This document shows positions 31,744-40,825 of a stretch of 64,000 bases of DNA, piece by piece (position 1 is the stretch's first letter; every line of letters starts with the position of its first letter). Made by a program: the position numbers and the translations under genes. The DNA is from Paguma larvata (Eukaryota; Chordata; Mammalia; Carnivora; Viverridae), in assembly GCA_030068075.1 (NCBI GenBank), contig CM057826.1, positions 63,895,312 to 63,959,311 of the forward strand, written 5' to 3'. The notes beneath the pieces are model-generated. The model did no database searches. It was given only the letters and a program-made list of their open reading frames with translations, and was not told the origin of the DNA.

Positions 31744-32394
31744 CTTTAGGAATTGGTTAGTGAGTATCATGAATACACATTATTACTATTCTCACTACTT
31801 TGGGGTTTGCTTGGAAATTCTCATAATAAAAAGTTTAAAAAAAAAAAAGAAAGCTCTACTTCAAGATGGTGGATTAAATTTATTTCTCTCTGTATCCCAT
31901 TAAAATGCCAGGAGTAGAGCTTAATATTCCAGGAAACCAAGGGAGGAGATTAAGCTTCAAGGGTCCTTGCTTGCACAGGTCCTTTGCAAGGTCCTGGAAT
32001 GTGCCTTTGCAATATGTTCACGTGTTTCTGAGTTTTCCCAAAATCTGCAAAAGTAATATATTTCAACTGTATTGATTAAGGGTATTGTCTCTTCTGATTT
32101 CCCCTCTGTCACAGCTCTCCTTGTGTCAGGTAGCAGTGACAGTCATTTTGGGGGCCTGGCAAAGGGGAAGTTGTGTTTCAGATACAACTTGTTCGAATCA
32201 CAACCTATTTCTAATAACAGGTTGTCAAATTGAAAAAAAACAAACAAACAGTAATAACAATGTTTTTGATCAACATTCTGTTCAATCTGTACAAACTTGA
32301 TACAACAAAATCAGGAACAAAATCACTTTCATATGAAAAGCCAATTAAAGGACATCCAGACCCCATCCCCCCAAATTTTTTTTCAGGGAAAAAG
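31744..32394. other. intergenic, possible old L1 pieces
   Basis: 'ggggtttgcttggaaattc...ataataaaaagtttaaaaa' near 31802-31845 resembles an old L1-class 3' end. 'ttcaagatggtggattaaat' near 31860 resembles an L1 leader start. Both are too short to assign firmly. No gene. Confidence 0.4.
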
Positions 32395-32625
32395 TGTTAT
32401 AGAAGTAGTCGGTGTAGCATACACTGTGTGTATGTGTGTATGTGTGTGTATGGTATAGTCACTGGTATTGTCATAGCAATATATGGTGACTGATGGTAGC
32501 TACACTTGTAGGGAGCATAGCACAGTGTATGCAGTTGCTGAATCACTATGTTGTAAACCTGAAACTAATGTAACATTATGTATCAACTACACTTCAAATT
32601 AAAACAAAAATATGTCAGGTGATAA
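32395..32625 (+). mobile_element. L1 3'-end fragment, sense
   Basis: 'ttgctgaatcactatgttgt', 'aacctgaaactaatgtaac' and 'caactacacttcaaatt' are L1 3'UTR terminal phrases. An impure TG stretch at 32424-32452 lies in the upstream part. Confidence 0.7.
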
Positions 32626-32651
32626 AATAATAAACATAATATATTGTTTTT

Positions 32652-32858
32652 ATTAATGTTTGTTTATTTTTGAGAGAGAGAGAGAAAGACAATGTGAGTG
32701 GGGGAGGAGCAGACAGAGAGGGAGGCACAGAATCCGAAGCAGGCTCCAGGCTCTGAGCTGTCAGCATAGAGCCCAATGTGGGGCTCAAACCCATGAACAG
32801 TGGGATCCTGACCTGAGCTGAAGTCAGGCACTTAACCGACCAATCCACCCAGGCACCC
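32652..32858 (-). mobile_element. SINEC, antisense
   Basis: Complete diverged element. A short TSD 'ttgttttt' is at 32644-32651 and 32859-32866. The head reads 'gaccaatccacccaggcaccc', with a changed A-box. Confidence 0.94.
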
Positions 32859-32938
32859 TTGTTTTTGGGATTCTGTAATGCTTGTGGATTTAATGTCAGC
32901 ATTCCAAGATTTGTAATCTGTTGTGACTTTTCTTTCTT

Positions 32939-33146
32939 TCTTTTTTTAAGTTTATTTATTTATTTTGAGAGAGACAGACAGACAGACAGAGAGATAGAGA
33001 GAGAGGGAGAGAGAGAATCCCAAGCAGGTTCCGTTTTGTCAACACAGAGCCCAACATGGCGGCTTTAGCTTACAAACCATGAGATCATGACCTGAGCCCG
33101 AAATCAAGAGTCAGATGCTTAACTGACTGAGCCAACCAGACGCCCC
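32939..33146 (-). mobile_element. SINEC, antisense, with GACA repeat
   Basis: The T-run is followed by a 'gagagagacagacagacagaca' expansion in the GA tract. The head ends 'gagccaaccagacgcccc'. TSD-like 'ttttctttct' and 'ttttctctttct' flank it. Confidence 0.92.
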
Positions 33147-33264
33147 TATTTTCTCTTTCTAAAAAATATTTATTTTCTTACCTAAATCCGCTTCAAATTT
33201 ATATTTTTTTCCCTAAACTTGGACTCCATAATTGATCTTTTGTAAAACATGGATCTCTGAAATT

Positions 33265-33423
33265 ATAATTGCAGACTTCGACATCCCCCTCTCAGCAACT
33301 GATAGAACTGATAGTTAGAAGGTGAGCAAAGATATAGAAGACCCGAACAACACAACGAACCAACAGGAGCTAATTGACATTTGTAGGACACTCCACACAC
33401 AACAGCAGAATGCACATTTCTTT
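33265..33423 (+). mobile_element. old L1 (second locus), endonuclease fragment
   Basis: 'gacttcgacatccccctctcag...gatagttagaaggtgagcaaa...aggacactccacacacaac' is the L1 endonuclease region, diverged. It is colinear with 33631-33859, 35966-36219, 36523-36582, 36804-36920, 37134-37512 and 39027-39240. Confidence 0.8.
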
Positions 33424-33630
33424 GTTTTAAAAACTGGTATTTTTTAATTGTTGATTTGACTTGCTAATATTTTGTTGATGGTATTTGCATCTAAATTTAT
33501 GAGAGATGTTGGTCTGCAGTTTTCTTTACTGTCTGTGTCTAGTTTTGGCACCAGAGTAATACTGGCCTTATAAAGTAAGTAGAGAAATATTCTCTCCTAT
33601 TCTCTGAAGAGAAATGGGCCAGATTTCTTG
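33424..33630 (-). mobile_element. L1 RT fragment, inverted insert
   Basis: The minus strand is L1 reverse transcriptase sequence matching (in reverse) the stretch at about 37330-37500. It breaks the sense L1 and may be bounded by a short 'atttcttt/atttcttg' duplication. It has no clear A-tail. Confidence 0.7.
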
Positions 33631-33859
33631 GCCAGAAAACAAATGTTAACAAATTTAAAAGAACTGAAATCCTACAAGGTATGTTTACTGACCATTATGA
33701 AATCTAATTAGAAATCAATGAGAGAAAGGCAATAGGAAAATTAAACTACTTGGAAATTAAACACTACATTTTAAAATCATATGTGGTCAAAGATTTTTTA
33801 ATTTCTCAAAGGAAATTGATTTTTTTAATTTCTCAAAGGAAATTAAAAAACATACATAG
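33631..33859 (+). mobile_element. old L1, endonuclease-RT linker fragment
   Basis: 'aaatttaaaagaactgaaatcctac' and 'gaccattatgaaatctaattag' follow L1. A 27-bp tandem duplication ('gattttttaatttctcaaag...') lies at 33791-33843. The fragment ends at 'aaaaaacatacatag', the left target site of the younger L1. Confidence 0.78.
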
Positions 33860-35073
33860 CACAAAAACAGACACTCAGATCAATGGAACAGAATAGAGAA
33901 CCCAGAAATAGACCCAAAACATATGGCCAACTAATCTTTGACAACTCAGGAAAGAATAGCCAATGGAATAAAGACAATATCTTCAGAAAATGGTGGTGTG
34001 ACATGTAGAAGAATGAACCTGGATCACTTTCTTACACCTTACACAAAATAAACTCAAAATGGATGAAAGACCTAACCGTAAGACAGGAAGCCATCAAAAT
34101 CCTCGAGGAGAAAGCAGGCAAAAACCTTTTTAACAGCTGCAGCAACTTCTTACTCAACACGTCTCTGGAGGCAAGGGAAATAAAAGCAAAAATGAGCTAT
34201 TGGGACCTCATCACAATAAAAAGCTTCTGCACGGCAAAGGAAACAATCTGCAAAACTAAAAGGCAACTACAGAATGGGAGAAGATATTTGCAAATGACAT
34301 ATCAGATACAGGGTTAGTATCCAAAATCTATAAAGAACTTATCAAACTCAACACTCAAAAAATAAATAATCCAGTGAAAACATGGGCAAAAGACATGAAT
34401 AGACACTTTTCCAAAGAAGACATCCAGATGGCCAACAGACATATGAAAATATTCTCAACATCACTCATCATCAGGGAAATACAAATCAAAACCACAATAG
34501 AGTACCACCTCACACCTGTCAGAATGGCTAAAATTAACAACACAGGCAACAACAGATGTTGGCAAGGATGCAGAGAAAGAGGATTTCTTTTGTACGGCTG
34601 GTGGGAATGCAAACTGGTGCAGTCACTCTGGAAAACAGTATAGAGATTCCTCAGAAAATTAAAAAGAACTACCATATGACCCAGCAATCGCACTACTAGG
34701 TATTTATCTAAGGGATACAGGTATGCTGTTTCAAAGGGGCACATGCACCCCGATGTTTATAGCAGTGCTATCAACAACAAAGTATGGAAAGAGCCCAAAT
34801 CCATCGATGGATGAGTGATAAAGAAGATGTGGTATATATATACAATGGAGTATTAATAGGCAATCAAAAAGAGTGAACTCTTGCCATTTGCAACTACATG
34901 AATGGAACTTGAGGGTATTATGCTAAGCAAAATTAGTCAGTCAGAGAAAGACAAATATCATATGACTTCACTCACATGAGGACTTTAAGATACAAAACAG
35001 ATGAACATAAGTGAAGGGAAGCAAAGATAATATAAAAACAGGGAGGGTGACAAAATGTAAGAGACCCTTTTTT

Positions 35074-35283
35074 AAAATTTTTTTTTAACGTTTTTATTTA
35101 TTTTTGAGAGACACAGAGTGAACAGGGGAAGGGCAGAGAGAGAGGGAGACACAGAATTCCAAGCAGGCTCCAGGCTCTGAGCCATCAGCACAGAGCCCGA
35201 CGCAGGGCTCGAACTCACAGACCGTGAGATCATGACCTGAGTTGAAGTTAGCGGCTTAACCAACTGAGCCACCCAGGCACCCC
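35074..35283 (-). mobile_element. SINEC, antisense, first of a double insertion
   Basis: TSD 'aagagaccctttttt' (35059-35073) and 'aagagactctttttt' (35284-35298), one mismatch. The right TSD copy was later used as the target for a second SINE. Confidence 0.95.
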
Positions 35284-35298
35284 AAGAGACTCTTTTTT

Positions 35299-35520
35299 TT
35301 TTTATTTTTTTTAATGTTTATTTATTTTTGAGACAGAGAGACAGAGCATGAGTGGGGGGGAGGGGGGCAGAGAGAGAAGGAGACACAGAATGTGAAGCAG
35401 GCTCCAGGCTCTGAGCTGTCAGCACAGAGCCCTACACGGGGCTCGAACCCACTGACCGCGAGATCATGACCTGAGCCGAAGTCGGACGCTCAACCGACTG
35501 AGCCACCCAGGCGCCCCCCG
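35299..35520 (-). mobile_element. SINEC, antisense, second insertion at same site
   Basis: This is a near-consensus element. Its TSD 'aagagactc' is at 35284-35292 and 35522-35530, giving three copies of the target motif around two tandem SINEs. Its closeness to consensus suggests it is the younger one. Confidence 0.95.
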
Positions 35521-35750
35521 CAAGAGACTCCTAAATATAGAGAACAAACAGAGGGTTGCTGGAGGGGTTGTGGGAGGAGAGATGGGCTAAATGGATAAGG
35601 GGCTTAAGGAATCTACTGAAATCATTGTTGCACCACGTGCTAACTAACTTGGATGTAAATTATAAAAAATAAATAAATTATAGAAAGTAAAAAAGAATAA
35701 TAATAAAAATAAATTAAAAAAAAGAAAAAGAAAAAAACCCATACAGAATT

Positions 35751-35965
35751 GGGGTGCCTAGGTGGCTCAGTCGGCTAAGCAACCAACTTCTGCTCTGGTC
35801 ATGATCTCGTGGTTTGTGATTTCAAGCCCTGCATTGGGCTCTAGGCTGACAGCTTGGAGCTTGAAGCCTGCTTCAGATTCTGTCTCCCTCTCTCTCTGCC
35901 CTTACCCTGCACACACACACACTCTCTCTCTCTCTCTCTTAAAAATAAATGAACATTAAAAAAAA
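35751..35965 (+). mobile_element. SINEC, sense
   Basis: TSD 'atacagaatt' (35741-35750) and 'atacagaact' (35966-35975). A (CA)n/(CT)n stretch is in the middle. It separates the young L1 from the resumed old L1. Confidence 0.94.
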
Positions 35966-36219
35966 ATACAGAACTGAATGAAAATGAAAATACAACATAT
36001 CAAAATTTGTGGGTTGCAACTCAAGTAGTGTTGGGAAGGAAATTCATGTATTAAACAATTACCTTAGAAAAGAAGGAAAGACTACATTACAGAAAGTCTC
36101 AACTTAATAACCTCAAGAAAACAGAAAAAAAAGAGAGCAAAATTATCCAAAAGCATGTAAAAAGGAGGAAATGATACAAATAAAAACACAATCAATGAAA
36201 TTGGAAAACAATTTTTTAA
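35966..36219 (+). mobile_element. old L1, linker fragment
   Basis: 'gaatgaaaatgaaaatacaac', 'atcaaaatttgtgggttgc' and 'gaaattcatgtattaaaca' follow ORF2 directly after the sequence at 33859. Confidence 0.8.
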
Positions 36220-36227
36220 AAACAATA

Positions 36228-36514
36228 CCCCTGTTCACGCTCTGTCTCTCAAAAATAAATAAATGTTAAAAATAATAATAATAAAAAATAAAAAGGGGCA
36301 CCTGGGTGGCTCAGTCGGTTAACTGGCCTACTTCAGCTCAGGTCATGATCTCATGGTTCATGAGTTCGAGCCCTGCATTGAGCTCTGTGCTGACAGCTCA
36401 GAGCCTGGAGCCTGCTTCAGATTCTGTGTCTCCCTGTCTCTCTGCCCTTCCCCTGTTCACACTCTGTCTCTATGTCTCTCAAAAATAAATAAATGTTTAA
36501 AAAAATAATAATAG
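36228..36514 (+). mobile_element. composite SINEC (tail piece + full element)
   Basis: A 3'-terminal SINE piece (36228-36294: 'cccctgttcacgctctgtc' plus an A-rich linker) is followed directly by a complete SINE (36295-36506). The candidate TSD 'aaacaata' (36220-36227, 36515-36522) brackets both parts together. They probably inserted as one RNA, or the second landed at the end of a truncated first one. Confidence 0.85.
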
Positions 36515-36522
36515 AAACAATA

Positions 36523-36582
36523 TAAAAAGCTAGCTAATAACTTCTAGCAAGACCAAACAAAATAAAAAGAGAGAAGACACAT
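36523..36582 (+). mobile_element. old L1 fragment
   Basis: 'gctagctaataacttctagc' and 'aagaccaaacaaaataaaaag' are the old L1 linker between two SINEs. Confidence 0.7.
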
Positions 36583-36803
36583 GGGTGCCTGGGTGGGACT
36601 CAGTTAAGCGTCCCACTCTTGATTTTGGCTCAGGTCATGATCTCACAGTTTGTGGGATCGAGCCCCGCATTGGGGTCTGTGTTGACAGCACAGAACCTGA
36701 TTGGGATTCTGTTCTCCCTCTCTCTCTGCAGCCTCCCTCACACGAATGCATGCGTGTATACTCTCTCTTTCTCTCTCTCAAAATAAATAAACATTTTTTA
36801 AAA
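36583..36803 (+). mobile_element. SINEC, sense, A-box region altered
   Basis: The head reads 'gggtgcctgggtgggactcag', missing part of the usual 'ggctcagtcggttaag'. TSD 'agagagaagacaca' lies on both sides (ending 36581, and near 36806-36819). Confidence 0.92.
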
Positions 36804-36920
36804 AGAGAGAGAAGACACAAATCAACAATATCAGTAATGAAAAGTGTATCATTACAGTTCCTGCAGCCTTTGAAGGGATAATAAAGAAATATCACAGACA
36901 TCTTTAAACTTATGAATTCA
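36804..36920 (+). mobile_element. old L1 fragment
   Basis: 'caaatcaacaatatcagtaatg' and 'gatattataaagaaatatcac'-like sequence continues the old L1 up to the next SINE's TSD. Confidence 0.7.
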
Positions 36921-37133
36921 GGGGCGCCTGGGTGGCTCAGTTGGTTGGGCGTCCGACTTCGGCTCAGGTCATGATCTTGCAGTCTGTGAGTTCGAGCCCC
37001 GCGTCAGGCTCTGTGCTGACAGCTCAGAGCCTGGAGCCTGCTTCAGATTCTGTGTCTCCCTCTCTCTCTGTCCCTCCCCCACTCAGGCTCTGTCTCTCTC
37101 TGTCTCAAAAATAAATAAACATTAAAAAAAAAA
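36921..37133 (+). mobile_element. SINEC, sense, 17-bp TSD
   Basis: A near-consensus feline SINE. The perfect TSD 'ttaaacttatgaattca' is at 36904-36920 and 37134-37150, the longest in the window, indicating a young insertion. Confidence 0.98.
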
Positions 37134-37512
37134 TTAAACTTATGAATTCAACAACTTAGAAGAAATGGACCAATTCTTCAAGAACTACAAAATACCAAAG
37201 GTCAACTAAGAGGAAATACAATAGTTCTATAGTCATTAAAGAAATGGAATTTGTCATTAAAATTCCCTGGGAAAAGAAATGGAGAATTCTAGAAAATATT
37301 TTGAGAAGCATTAACACCAATTTCATACAATGTCTTTCAGAGAATAGGAGAGAATATTTATCTACTTACTTTATAAGACTAGTATTACTCTGATGCCAAA
37401 ACTAGACACAGACAGTGAAGAAAACTACAGAAGAATATCTCATAAATTTTGATGCAAACACCATCAACGAAATATTAGCAAGTCAAATCTAGCAATTAAA
37501 AAATACTTTTGA
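37134..37512 (+). mobile_element. old L1, RT fragment
   Basis: 'gaaatggaccaattcttcaag', 'gatgccaaaactagacacag' and 'gatgcaaacaccatcaacg' are ORF2 RT landmarks. It stops at 'aaaatacttttga', the left TSD of the next L1. Confidence 0.82.
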
Positions 37513-38538
37513 TGGCACAAAAACAGAAACATAGACCAATGGAATAGAATAGAAAAGTCAGAAATGGACCTGCAAGCATATGGCCAACTAATCTTTGACA
37601 AAGTGGGAAAGAGTATCCAATGAAAAAAAGACAGCCTCTTTAATAAATGGTGCTGGGAGAACTGGACAGCAACATGCAAAAGAATGAAACTAGACCACTT
37701 CCTTACACCACTCATGAAAATAAACTCTAAATGGCTGAAGGATCTGAATGTGAGACAGGAAACCATCAAAACCCTAGAGGAGAAAGCAGGAAAAAACCTC
37801 TTTGACCTAAGCCACACCAATTTCTTACTCGACACATCTCCAAAGGCAAGGGAATTAAAAGCAAAAATGCACTATTGGGACCTCATCAAGATAAAAAGCT
37901 TCTGCACCTCAAAGGAAACAACCAACAAAACTAATAGGCAACCAATGGAATGGGAATAGATAATCGCAAATGACATATCAGATAAAGGACTAGTATCTAA
38001 AATGTATAAAGAACTTACCAAACTCCACACCCAAAAAATGAATAATCCAGTGAAGAAATGGGCGGAAGATATGAATAGACACTTCTCCAAAGAAGACATC
38101 CAAATGGCAAACAGACACATGAAATGATGCTCAATGTCACTCATCATCAGGGAAATACAAATCAAAACCACACTGAGATACCACCTCACACCAGTCAGAG
38201 TGGCTAAAATGAACAAGTCAGGAAACTATAGATGCTGGCGAGGATGTGGAGAAACAGGCACCCTCCTACACTGTTGGTGGGAATGCAAACCGGTGCAGCT
38301 GCTCTGGAGAACTGTGTGGAGGTTCCTCAAAAAAATGAAAATAGACTTACCCTATGACCCAGCAATAGCACTGCTAGGAATCTACTGAAGATATACAGGA
38401 GTGCTGATGCATAGGGGCACGTGTACCCCGATGTTCATAGCAGCACTTTCGACAATACCCAAATCATGGAAAGAGACTAAATGTCCATCAACTGATGAAT
38501 GGATAAAGAAGATGTGGTATATATATATATATACATAT

Positions 38539-38569
<31 letters not shown>

Positions 38570-39026
38570 CACAATGCAATACTACATAGCAATGAGAAAG
38601 AATGAAATCTGGCCATGTGTGGCAAAATGGATGGAACTGGAGGGTATTATGCTGGGTGAAATAAGTCAGACAGAGAAAGACAGATGCCATATGTTTCCAC
38701 GCATAGGTGAACTTTGCGAGACTCAACAGAAAACCAGGGGGGAGGGGAAGAGGGGAGGGAAAAAAGCCACGGAGAAGGAGGGAGACAAAACATAAGAGGA
38801 TCTCAAAGATTAAGAACAAACTGAGGGGGTGTGGGAGGGGGGAGAGTGGGTGACAGGCAAAGAGGAGGGCACTTTTTGGGATGAGCACTGGGTGTTGTAT
38901 GGAAACCAATTTGACAATAAATTATTAATAAAAAATAAAAATAAAAAAATAAAATAATTATGAATACTGGCTTATAGATTAAACAATTGCTTAACCTGGG
39001 CAAATTCAGATAAAAAATAAATAAAT
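37513..39026 (+). mobile_element. 5'-truncated L1 with 3' transduction
   Basis: ORF2 begins at 'tggcacaaaaacagaaacat' and continues ('[19 protein letters not shown]', about 37747) through the 3'UTR to an A-rich tail at about 38926-38957. Then 54 nt of non-L1 sequence (38958-39011) and a second A-rich tail (39012-39030) follow. The perfect TSD 'aaaatacttttga' (37500-37512 and 39027-39039) brackets everything. ATTAAA at 38978-38983 lies 27 nt before the second tail. The donor L1 RNA therefore ended at a downstream polyadenylation site. Confidence 0.93.
38518..38571. repeat. (TA)n-rich microsatellite inside L1
   Basis: TA/CA/GTAT alternation expands the 'gtggtatatatatac' site in the L1 ORF2 tail, the same position as the CA and TCTA repeats in other copies. 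Confidence 0.95.
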
Positions 39027-39240
39027 AAAATACTTTTGAATCAAGTTTTTATTTGGGTTTTTATTAAATTTTGTATTAAAAATATGCATGACCAAGTAGG
39101 ATTTATTCCAGGTATGCATGGCTGGTTTAATACTCAAAAATCAATTAATATAAATCTATATTATAATTTACCTATTAATAGGCGAAAGAGAAAAATCATA
39201 TGATCATGTCAGCTGATGCATAAAAACATTTAACAAGACC
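39027..39240 (+). mobile_element. old L1, RT fragment, last piece
   Basis: 'catgaccaagtaggatttat' and 'ccaggtatgcatggctggtt' continue RT from 37512. The element becomes unrecognisable after about 39240. Confidence 0.8.
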
Positions 39241-39792
39241 CAAAGCCATCACTTATCTGTGACAAAACCTCCATCTTCTATTTGGCCAATAAATAGTCAT
39301 AAAAGGGACTACTTCCATGAATATTGAGACAGGGAGAGTGTTCCATCAGTTGGGGAGAGAATTTGACAAATATCTGGAAGACAGAAAGTGATAGAAGAAC
39401 CTAGGTGGAGGAAATACTCCAGGCCAGAATGTAAACTGAGGAAGACTACAGCAGAAGGCCACTGCAGAGGTGGTTGCTAATTCTTTTTGGAGAAGTCTAG
39501 CAAAGACACAGGTTAGCAAGTCAGGTCCACAAACAGAAACGGAAGAGGGAGTGTTGTCAACACCAGGGCTCCCTAACTGTTTTCATGTCACGATACACGT
39601 GGAAAATAAGAACATGTGTAAAGCATGGTCTTATGGAAATGATTTTCAGATCCCCAGATTTCCGATGGGGATTTGCCTGAAGCAGCATCCTAAGTCAGAG
39701 TGGTTCTCCTTTCTCATCTCCAAGTTCACAATAGCCCTCACAGCACGTCCCCAAAGAAAAGCATTGTTTCCTGATTCATTGCCCTGGATATT
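39241..39792. other. intergenic, nothing recognised
   Basis: Mixed-composition unique sequence. A plus-strand frame of 136 codons (39470-39880) crosses into the 7SK pseudogene, so it is not a gene. Confidence 0.6.
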
Positions 39793-39802
39793 AAGCAAAG
39801 GA

Positions 39803-40040
39803 GGATGTGAGGGCGATCTGGCTGCAACATCTGTCACCCTATTGATCGCCAGGGTTGATTCGGCTGATCTGGCTGGCTAGGCAGGTGTCCCCTTCTTCCC
39901 TCACCGCTCCATGTGCGTCCCTCCCAAAGCTGCGCACTCGGTGAAGAGGATGACCTTCCCCGATAAAGGAGGACCGTTCTTCGGTCAAGGGTATACCAGT
40001 AGCTGCGCTCCCCTGCTAGAACCTCCAAACAAGCTCTCAA
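39803..40040 (+). pseudogene. RN7SK: 7SK snRNA retropseudogene, 3'-truncated, tailless
   Basis: The sequence starts 'ggatgtgagggcgatctggc', the 5' end of 7SK, the RNA that holds P-TEFb with HEXIM. It follows 7SK closely to 'caaacaagctctcaag', about nt 240 of about 331. The 3' hairpin and the pol III terminator are missing and there is no A-tail. A 10-bp TSD 'aagcaaagga' is at 39793-39802 and 40039-40048. Several former CpGs have changed (for example in 'ctgcaacatc' and 'cccaaagctgc'), as in a neutral copy. No U6-type promoter precedes it, so it is not an active gene. Confidence 0.95.
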
Positions 40041-40048
40041 GCAAAGGA

Positions 40049-40459
40049 ATAGTTTAACATTAATCAGTGCCTTATAAATGTGCCCCCAGTGCATTTCATT
40101 ATGCAAATTAAGACATTGATTTCTAATAAATTTTACTTTTTGTGCTCATAACTGTTCTTTAACCAATAAGAATAATTTTTTAATACATTGCCTTATGATC
40201 ACAAACATAAAATATAATAGATTAAATTCAATTTGTTTCTAGCAGAGATGCATAATAAGATTATTAATAAGAGACTTTCAGACGCTTTGACGTCTGGTTA
40301 AGATGGAGTAACAAGTACCACATACACCCATGCTTTAAACCACCCCCAAACTGGGCACGATATGTGAAGCGATGTTTTTTGAGGCCCTGGACACCTGGCA
40401 ATAAAAAACAGTGAGTCCTGAGAGACAGGAAACAAATGTCTTAGATGCTTCTCTCGCTT
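40049..40459. other. intergenic, mostly unassigned
   Basis: AT-rich up to 40285. 'ggttaagatggagtaacaag...gaggccctggacacctggc' near 40300-40400 may be a very old L1 leader, but I would not call it. Confidence 0.4.
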
Positions 40460-40825
40460 GTTTGTTCTGAGGAAGCCAGCTCCCACGTTGTGAGCTGCTC
40501 TATGAGAAGCCCCTGTGGCATGGAACTGAGAAGGTCTCTGGCCAAAAGCCAGTGAGGTACTGAGCTTCTCATTCCAACAGTCTGCAAGGAATGCAATCCT
40601 GCCAACAATCATGTGAGCGAGCCTGGAAGCGGGTCCTCCTCCCGTCAAGCATTTAGAGGACACCACAGCCTTGGCTGACAATTTCACCGGAGATCTTGAG
40701 CCATGGGCAGTCATATAAGCCATGCTCAACTCCCTGACATAAAGAAACTGTGAAATAATAGCTGTTTCTTGTTTTAAGCTGCTGTCTTACAATGATTGGT
40801 TATATAGCAACAGTGAATATAGGAA
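40460..40825 (+). mobile_element. ancient LTR-like repeat (MaLR-like)
   Basis: 'ctgaggaagccagctcccacg', 'gccaacaatcatgtgagcgag', 'cctggaagcgggtcctcctcc', 'agaaactgtgaaataatagc' and 'gttttaagctgctg' follow a common old mammalian LTR order, ending 'atatagcaacagtgaatat'. The frames across it are not genes. Confidence 0.5.

Larger units (their letters stand above)
33860..35738 (+). mobile_element. 5'-truncated younger L1, sense
   Basis: It starts in ORF2 at 'cacaaaaacagacactcag', runs through the C-terminal region ('[20 protein letters not shown]' at about 34063) and the 3'UTR to an A-rich end. The flanks 'aaaaaacatacatag' and 'aaaaacccatacagaa' look like a TSD. ORF2 is frameshifted. Two antisense SINEs sit in its 3'UTR. 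Confidence 0.9.

Noticed and set aside
34355..34744. 129-codon minus-strand frame
   Set aside because: It is antisense to L1 ORF2; similar antisense frames occur in other L1 copies here (37872-38216, 37464-37835).
38382..38909. 175-codon minus-strand frame
   Set aside because: Antisense to the L1 3' end and the TA microsatellite (poly-Tyr/Ile run).
39803..40040. Functional 7SK gene
   Set aside because: It is truncated, has no terminator or upstream PSE/TATA, CpG sites are decayed and a TSD flanks it.
40298..40729. 143-codon minus-strand frame
   Set aside because: It lies across an ancient LTR-like repeat with no protein family resemblance.
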